DNA of 9,893 nucleotides. Origin: Actinomycetota bacterium. GTDB taxonomy: Bacteria; Actinomycetota; CADDZG01; WHSQ01. Position 1 is the stretch's first letter, and every line of letters begins with the position of its first letter. Of the stretch, positions 6,365 to 9,893 are shown piece by piece. Both the position numbers and the translations under genes were made by a program. The stretch covers positions 1-9,893 of the forward strand of contig JAHWJK010000040.1 in NCBI GenBank assembly GCA_019348445.1. The letters run 5' to 3'. The notes beneath the pieces were generated by a model, which was not told the DNA's origin, ran no database searches, and worked only from the letters and a program-made list of their open reading frames with translations.

Positions 6365-6639
6365 GCGCCTCCGGCAACGGATGGCAGCAAGGACACCGTG
6401 TCGCCCTCGCCGACGTTCGTATCGAGCTTCTCCAGGTAGCGAGCATCCTCGTCGTTCACGTACACGTTCACGTAGCGGTGAAGCTCGCCATCGCCCGCAA
6501 GCAACTGTTCCTTGAGGCCCGGGTAACGGGAGCCGAGCTGATCGATCAGATCGGCGATCGTTCCGGGCTCGAGCTCGACCGTCGCCTCGTTGCCGGTGAA
6601 CTTGCGGAAAACGGTCGGGATCTTCACTTCGACTGCCAT
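6361..6639 (-). CDS. cysO: Ubiquitin-like sulfur carrier protein (CysO/MoaD/ThiS family)
   Basis: 92 residues from ATG 6639-6637, chosen because a strong AGGAGGGG lies just upstream; the frame is open to 6723 but that part overlaps mec. The beta-grasp pattern is visible, with V-E-V-K-I-P-T at 3-9, V-N-V-Y-V-N-D-E-D at 57-65 and G-D-T-V-S-L-L-P at 79-86. It ends S-V-A-G-G-A. The diglycine at 90-91 is the thiocarboxylate site of the family, but here one alanine follows, unlike the M. tuberculosis protein that ends in G-G. That residue would have to be removed before adenylation and sulfur transfer, perhaps by Mec. Activated CysO-COSH donates sulfur to CysM. No E1-like activating enzyme (MoeZ type) is in the window. 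The stop overlaps the cysM GTG. Confidence 0.92.
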   Translation of the reverse strand: MAVEVKIPTVFRKFTGNEATVELEPGTIADLIDQLGSRYPGLKEQLLAGDGELHRYVNVYVNDEDARYLEKLDTNVGEGDTVSLLPSVAGGA

Positions 6640-6644
6640 CTCGA

Positions 6645-6652
6645 CCCCTCCT
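6645..6652 (-). promoter_or_regulatory. Strong Shine-Dalgarno of cysO
   Basis: AGGAGGGG on the minus strand, 5 nt before ATG 6639-6637 (7 nt counted from its GGAGG core). It lies in the 46-nt gap after mec, one of only two gaps in the operon, and fixes the cysO start. A strong independent site fits the need for more carrier protein than peptidase. Confidence 0.75.
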
Positions 6653-6685
6653 AGCGGTTTGGATTCCATCGTAGTTGCAGAAGGT

Positions 6686-7108
6686 TCAACCGGTGATCTC
6701 GACCGGGACTTCCTCGATGTCACCGGTCTCGTCCTCCCAGTTCTCCTTGACGATCAGGAACGCTTTGATCTGGGCGGGTTCCTGGGCAACGGACACGATC
6801 AGGTACGGGATGTCGCCGACCGCGAGACGCACATCGGTTGGGGACGGATACGCCTCGGTTCGCGTGTGGCTGTGGAAGGGCGCGCCCTCCCAACCCTTTT
6901 CGGCAAGCGTGTTCTCGACCGCCAGTTGCTCGCGCGGTTCGAGCGAATATCGCAGCGGGCTCCCCGCCGCGTTCGTCATCCGGAAGACCTTGACGACCTC
7001 GCCGTCGAGTAATCCGACCATCCCGCAAGCTTCGTTCGGACGGCCGGTGATGCAATGTTGAACGATCTCGTCGGCGAAGCGCCGCGGGATCCGCAGTGGG
7101 TCCGTCAC
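6686..7108 (-). CDS. mec: JAMM/MPN+ metallopeptidase Mec (CysO-cysteine peptidase)
   Basis: 140 residues from GTG 7108-7106, overlapping the selD stop as GTGA. The JAMM zinc site is complete: E26 in N-E-A-C-G-M-V, then H79-x-H81 followed by S89 and D92 in a stretch matching HxHx7Sx2D (H-S-H-T-R-T-E-A-Y-P-S-P-T-D). The T-E-A-Y-P-S sequence is shared with M. tuberculosis Mec (Rv1334). The cytosolic enzyme hydrolyses the amide between CysO and newly made cysteine, releasing cysteine and regenerating CysO. Position directly upstream of cysO and cysM supports this role. Given the extra C-terminal alanine on CysO, it might also mature the carrier (inference). Confidence 0.93.
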   Translation of the reverse strand: MTDPLRIPRRFADEIVQHCITGRPNEACGMVGLLDGEVVKVFRMTNAAGSPLRYSLEPREQLAVENTLAEKGWEGAPFHSHTRTEAYPSPTDVRLAVGDIPYLIVSVAQEPAQIKAFLIVKENWEDETGDIEEVPVEITG

Positions 7109-8142
7109 GCGGAGACGACCTCGACGCGCCCGGTGCCGTCACCGACGGCACCGATGACCGTTCCGGTCACGCCCGTCACTGCGAGCTCGCCGAGTAGTTC
7201 GGCGGCCTTCGACGGCTCCACCGCCATCAACAGCCCACCCGAAGTCTGTGCGTCGAACAGAACCGCGGTCGCAGCATCGTTCAGGTCGCCGAGATCGACG
7301 CGATCCGCCATTGCCTCGAGGTTCCTCTTGCTTCCACCGGGCAACACACCCTGCGCGGCAAGATCGAACGCTTCGTGCAGTACCGGCAGCGACTCGAAAT
7401 CGATAGTGGCATCGAGCGAGTCGCCGAGCATCCCGAGCAGGTGTCCGATCAGGCCGAAACCCGTGACGTCGGTTGCGGCCTCCACGCCTATGGCGACCAT
7501 CACCCGTGCGGCATCTGCATTGAGACGCGACATGACGTCGATCGCGATGCGAGCCGTCTCTTCGGATGTATTCCCTTCCTTGATGCCGCTCGAGATGATC
7601 CCCATGCCGAGCGGTTTCGTCAGCACCAGCAACGAGCCGGGCGACGCGCCGGTCTTGCGCACGACCCGATCCGGATGAACGGTGCCGGTCACAGCTAATC
7701 CGAATTTCGGTTCGGGATCGTCGACAGAATGTCCGCCGACTATCGAAACGTCGGCTTCTTCACATGTGGCACCGGCTCCGTCCAAGACGCGGCCGAGGAT
7801 CTCGAAATCCAGAGAGCGCGGCCATCCGATCAGGTTCAGGGCCGTGACCGGCGTGCCGCCCATCGCGTAAACGTCGGACAGCGCGTTGGCCGCTGCGATC
7901 CGTCCCCACGCGTGCGGGTCGTCGACGATCGGCGTGAAGAAGTCGACCGTCTGGACGATCGCGATGTCGTCGGTGATCTTGTAGACGGCCGCATCGTCGG
8001 GTGCGTCCAGGCCCACGAGGAGACGAGGGTCTTCGGTGGTCGTCTTCACGTGACGCAGAACCTGCGCCAACTCGGTGGTTCCGAGCTTGCAAGCTCAGCC
8101 ACCACCGTGGGAGTACGAGGTCAACCGAACCTCTTCCCGCAT
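7105..8142 (-). CDS. selD: Selenide, water dikinase (selenophosphate synthetase), selenoprotein with in-frame UGA
   Basis: Read from ATG 8142-8140, 8 nt after AGGAGG, with TGA 8097-8095 decoded as selenocysteine, the product has 345 residues (E. coli SelD has 347). The N-terminus reads L-T-S-Y-S-H-G-G-G-Sec16-A-C-K19, matching the family L-T..G-x-G-(C/U)-x-C-K signature; E. coli has Cys17 and Lys20 there. D50, D67 and D90 fall at the equivalents of E. coli D51, D68 and D91, and V-G-G-H-S and T-G-F-G-L-I-G-H-L are present further on. The cytosolic enzyme makes selenophosphate from selenide and ATP for Sec-tRNA synthesis or selenouridine. A TTG at 8070 would start a conventional frame but remove the catalytic Sec/Cys and Lys. 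The ATG at 8148 is too near the Shine-Dalgarno. The gene follows the MgtC gene by 31 nt and overlaps mec as GTGA. Confidence 0.95.
8051..8069 (-). promoter_or_regulatory. Candidate bacterial SECIS hairpin in selD mRNA
   Basis: The minus-strand RNA forms an 8-bp stem, UGGCGCAG (8069-8062) with CUGCGUCA (8058-8051), including one G-U pair, closed by loop GUU. Opening the last pair gives loop GGUUC. The loop starts 32-33 nt after the UGA at 8097-8095, within the 16-37 nt range described for bacterial SECIS elements, and has G at its start. The apex (GCAGGUUCUGC) closely resembles that of E. coli fdhF (GCAGGUCUGC). SelB would bind here to place Sec-tRNA at the UGA. Confidence 0.75.
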
Positions 8143-8150
8143 CGTCATCA

Positions 8151-8156
8151 CCTCCT
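8151..8156 (-). promoter_or_regulatory. Shine-Dalgarno that decides the selD start
   Basis: AGGAGG, extended as AGGAGGTGA, on the minus strand in the 31-nt gap after the MgtC-family gene. It is 8 nt before ATG 8142-8140 and only 2 nt before ATG 8148-8146, so the second ATG is favoured. Its presence upstream of the in-frame TGA shows that translation is meant to enter before that codon. Confidence 0.8.
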
Positions 8157-8173
8157 CGCGTCCGAGATGACGA

Positions 8174-8869
8174 TCAAGGTTGCCAGTCGACGGCGGTTAC
8201 GCCTTCCACAGAGGAGATCTCTTCTGCGAGGACGTCTCCGCCGAGGCCCGGCGGCAGCTGGAGTCTGGCTACTAGGTGACGTTCCTCCCCATCGGTGTTG
8301 ATCTTCATCCCGTCGATCCGGGCGGAGTGGGCCTCGACGACCTCGGTCAGGTCGCTGAGGCGCATCTGCGACGTGAGCTCGATCCGCATCCTGATGTACC
8401 CGCGCTTCAGGCGAGGGAACAGTAAGCGTTCGATCTGTTTGAGGACGTACAGGACGAGGAGAGCAGCGGCGGTGACGGCGACTCCCCCTTCGAGGTAGCC
8501 GAGACCTACGGCGAGGCCGATCGAGGCCGTCACCCATAACGAAGCAGCGGTGGTTAGGCCTTTGACGGTGATCCCCTGGCGCAGGATCGCACCGGCGCCG
8601 ATGAAACCGATGCCGGTAACGACCTGAGCCGCGATACGCGTCGGGTCGAACTGAATGATGTCGTCGCCGGTGAAGAATTCGGACACTCCATAGGCGCCGG
8701 CCATGGTGAAGAGCGCGGCGCCGAAGGAAACGAGGGCATGAGTCCGCAATCCCGCGGGTTGATCGGAAAACTCTCTTTCCAACCCGACGAGCCCGCCGAG
8801 GAGACCGGCCAGACCGATCCTCAGCATCAGTTCGCCGAAGCTGAGGACGGGCGGGGCGGTTTCCATCAC
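8174..8869 (-). CDS. MgtC/SapB-family inner-membrane protein
   Basis: About 231 residues from GTG 8869-8867 (overlapping the cupredoxin stop as GTGA); the next codon is ATG (8866-8864), which shares one base with that stop. Five hydrophobic segments lie at about 15-32, 44-62, 82-98, 106-124 and 128-147. Between them are the family hallmarks G-L-V-G-L-E-R-E at 26-33, G-L-R-T-H-A-L-V at 40-47 and G-I-G-F-I-G-A-G-A-I at 87-96. The soluble C-terminal part (about 158-231) looks like the ACT-like domain of the longer family members. MgtC proteins are linked to Mg2+ limitation and, in pathogens, modulation of the F1Fo ATPase; most homologues, this one included, have no assigned role. No nearby Mg2+ transporter is seen. 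Confidence 0.92.
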   Translation of the reverse strand: MMETAPPVLSFGELMLRIGLAGLLGGLVGLEREFSDQPAGLRTHALVSFGAALFTMAGAYGVSEFFTGDDIIQFDPTRIAAQVVTGIGFIGAGAILRQGITVKGLTTAASLWVTASIGLAVGLGYLEGGVAVTAAALLVLYVLKQIERLLFPRLKRGYIRMRIELTSQMRLSDLTEVVEAHSARIDGMKINTDGEERHLVARLQLPPGLGGDVLAEEISSVEGVTAVDWQP

Positions 8870-9258
8870 TTCACTTCTACCGCACCCCTCATCCCATAGT
8901 CGTAATGCCCGGGCAGGTGACAGCCGATGATCAGTTCTCCCGGCGCGCCGAACGTGTAGGTCGTCGTCGCCGTGGCGCCGGCTGCGATCGAGACTTCTCC
9001 CGGCTTGTCCCCGTGATGCGCTTCCGTCCCCTGCTCGTGCACCGACTGGACCTCGGCGTCCCCGAGGATGAACTCGTGCGCGATCGGGTCGTCGTTACGG
9101 ATCACGAACGTGACGGTGGTTCCCGCCGCGACTTCTACCTGTGACGGACGAAACCGACTGTGCTCGATAACGATCTCGATCGAGTCGTTGCTCGACGCGG
9201 CTCCCGGAGCGCAGCCGAACGCGAGGCCGGCAAGAGCAGCCGTCACGAGGAACTTCAC
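8866..9258 (-). CDS. Cupredoxin-domain lipoprotein (plastocyanin/azurin-like)
   Basis: 130 residues from GTG 9258-9256, overlapping the DUF2330 gene's stop as GTGA; the frame is open upstream to 9879 but shadows that gene. Residues 1-16 (V-K-F-L-V-T-A-A-L-A-G-L-A-F-G-C) form a short lipoprotein signal peptide with candidate lipid-modified C16, although Phe at -2 is unusual in a lipobox. The mature part is a cupredoxin fold with a complete type-1 copper ligand set: H61 (P-I-A-H-E-F), C113, H118 and M123 in C-H-L-P-G-H-Y-D-Y-G-M. It should be an extracytoplasmic, membrane-tethered electron-transfer or copper-binding protein. An extra His-rich loop (E-A-H-H-G-D, about 79-84) precedes the C-terminal strands. 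Partner unknown; no oxidase subunit is in view. Confidence 0.88.
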   Translation of the reverse strand: MKFLVTAALAGLAFGCAPGAASSNDSIEIVIEHSRFRPSQVEVAAGTTVTFVIRNDDPIAHEFILGDAEVQSVHEQGTEAHHGDKPGEVSIAAGATATTTYTFGAPGELIIGCHLPGHYDYGMRGAVEVK

Positions 9259-9893
9259 ACCGGCGAGCGCGTGTTGCGGTACGCGATGACTCCCCACAGC
9301 GCAACGGCTGCCGCGAGCCACGCCCACACGGGATGCGCCGCCTCTGGGTACGCGGGCAGATCCGGTATCGGGATCTGCAGCCCGGCGGCGAGCGGAGATG
9401 GTTGTCCGATCCCGGACGCATCGATCGCGAGGTCGTGCTTCAGATCGCGCGCCTTCGTATCGATCTTCAGATACGAGAACCACATATCCGACGTGGGAAG
9501 CCACCCCATCCCCTTGTCGGACGCGAGGTCCTGCAACAGCAAGCGAGACGCGCGCTCGCTGCGTTCCAGGACCATGCCCTTGTTCGAGCCGACGACGGGA
9601 GCGGGCAGGATCTCGGGCACGTTCTCGGTCAACAAGAACACATCGGCTTCGACGCGTGCGTCGTCCGGCAGGCCGAGCGTGAGGATGCGAAGTGGCACCC
9701 ACGGGTTCGGCGTCGGGATCGTGAGATGGATCGGAGTGCCGTCGCCGATCTGCTGGCCCTGGTTCCGGGCGACCTTGGCGTTGAAGCTCGCGGCCATGAA
9801 TATCGGGCTGCGCGCGGCGTAGAAATCGAGGACCTCGGGAGTGTCCGGCGTCAGCGCGAACCCGTTGTCTTCGGCCCACCTGCCGACCTCGTC
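9255..9893 (-). CDS. DUF2330-like membrane-anchored protein, C-terminal part
   Basis: The frame is open from the right edge (D-E-V-G-R-W-A-E-D-N-G-F first) to TGA 9257-9255, giving 212 visible residues; an internal ATG at 9797 is not the true start. The pattern P-D-T-P-E-V-L-D-F-Y..S-P-I-F-M-A-A-S-F, G-T-P-I-H-L-T-I-P, P-W-V-P-L-R-I-L, E-R-S-E-R-A-S and W-F-S-Y-L resembles DUF2330 proteins as I remember them. A C-terminal hydrophobic segment (W-A-W-L-A-A-A-V-A-L-W-G-V-I-A-Y) followed by R-N-T-R-S suggests a membrane anchor with the domain outside the cytoplasm. It overlaps the cupredoxin gene by GTGA, so the two extracytoplasmic proteins are translationally coupled. Function unknown. Confidence 0.8.
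   Translation of the reverse strand, partial: DEVGRWAEDNGFALTPDTPEVLDFYAARSPIFMAASFNAKVARNQGQQIGDGTPIHLTIPTPNPWVPLRILTLGLPDDARVEADVFLLTENVPEILPAPVVGSNKGMVLERSERASRLLLQDLASDKGMGWLPTSDMWFSYLKIDTKARDLKHDLAIDASGIGQPSPLAAGLQIPIPDLPAYPEAAHPVWAWLAAAVALWGVIAYRNTRSPV

Noticed and set aside
7105..8070. selD as an ordinary 321-residue protein starting at TTG 8070
   Set aside because: It would lack the catalytic Sec/Cys and Lys and the L-T..G-G signature, has no Shine-Dalgarno, and ignores the perfect one upstream at 8156-8151.
8095..8097. The TGA in selD as evidence of a genetic code where TGA is a normal amino acid
   Set aside because: Sigma factor, hisN, MBL, rph, cysO, mec, selD, the MgtC-family gene, cupredoxin and DUF2330 genes here all end at TGA at sensible family lengths, so TGA is a stop in general.
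9259..9879. Long N-terminal extension of the cupredoxin
   Set aside because: It is the shadow of the DUF2330 frame; the lipoprotein signal peptide begins at GTG 9258.
1..9893. tRNA or rRNA genes, CRISPR arrays, insertion sequences, phage or toxin-antitoxin modules
   Set aside because: No repeat arrays, transposase motifs, cloverleaf-like sequence or such gene families were seen; the window is continuous chromosomal gene content.

Overview
The window is GC-rich (about 60-65% by eye) with dense, mostly minus-strand genes, frequent GTG starts and nearly constant 4-nt start/stop overlaps. Gene content points to an actinobacterium: a CysO/Mec/CysM protein-thiocarboxylate cysteine pathway, followed by murI, a metallo-beta-lactamase-fold protein, rph and rdgB, in the order known from Mycobacterium tuberculosis Rv1334-Rv1341 but without the rhomboid gene (Rv1337). 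It is not a mycobacterium: it carries selD, and that selD is itself a selenoprotein. A deep-branching or uncultured Actinomycetota is the best guess; this is inference.

Layout. (a) 1-1443, minus strand: an ECF sigma factor gene overlapping by ATGA with a single-pass membrane protein (probable anti-sigma factor or sigma-controlled partner), followed by the first 7 codons of another gene running off the left edge. An ECF-type promoter lies directly at the sigma start, implying a leaderless, possibly autoregulated transcript. (b) 1594-2602, plus strand: a 54-residue zinc-ribbon protein and an inositol-monophosphatase-family histidinol-phosphatase (HisN-like). (c) 2565-9893, minus strand: an 11-gene probable operon, in transcription order DUF2330-like membrane protein (partial), cupredoxin lipoprotein, MgtC/SapB-family membrane protein, selD, mec, cysO, cysM, murI, Rv1339-like MBL protein, rph, rdgB. 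Almost all junctions are overlaps; the only gaps are 31 nt (mgtC-selD) and 46 nt (mec-cysO), each with a strong Shine-Dalgarno. rdgB and hisN converge and overlap by 38 bp.

Main hidden feature. A plain six-frame reading starts selD at a TTG at 8070 and loses its N-terminus. Upstream, an ATG at 8142 with a perfect AGGAGG opens a frame that reads through one TGA at 8097-8095 and restores the SelD N-terminus, with the recoded codon at the catalytic Cys/Sec position (G-G-G-Sec-A-C-K). The full product is 345 residues, the normal family length. A hairpin 3' of the TGA has the properties of a bacterial SECIS. Other genes in the window end in TGA, so this is selenocysteine recoding, not a changed genetic code.

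How the genes fit together. SelD makes selenophosphate for selenocysteine; CysO (sulfur carrier), CysM (O-phosphoserine sulfhydrylase type) and Mec (JAMM peptidase releasing cysteine from CysO) make cysteine. selD overlaps mec by GTGA, so selenium and sulfur amino-acid supply are probably co-transcribed and translationally coupled. The distal genes serve peptidoglycan precursor supply (MurI), possible cAMP or phosphodiester turnover (MBL), RNA 3'-end trimming (Rph) and nucleotide-pool sanitation (RdgB).
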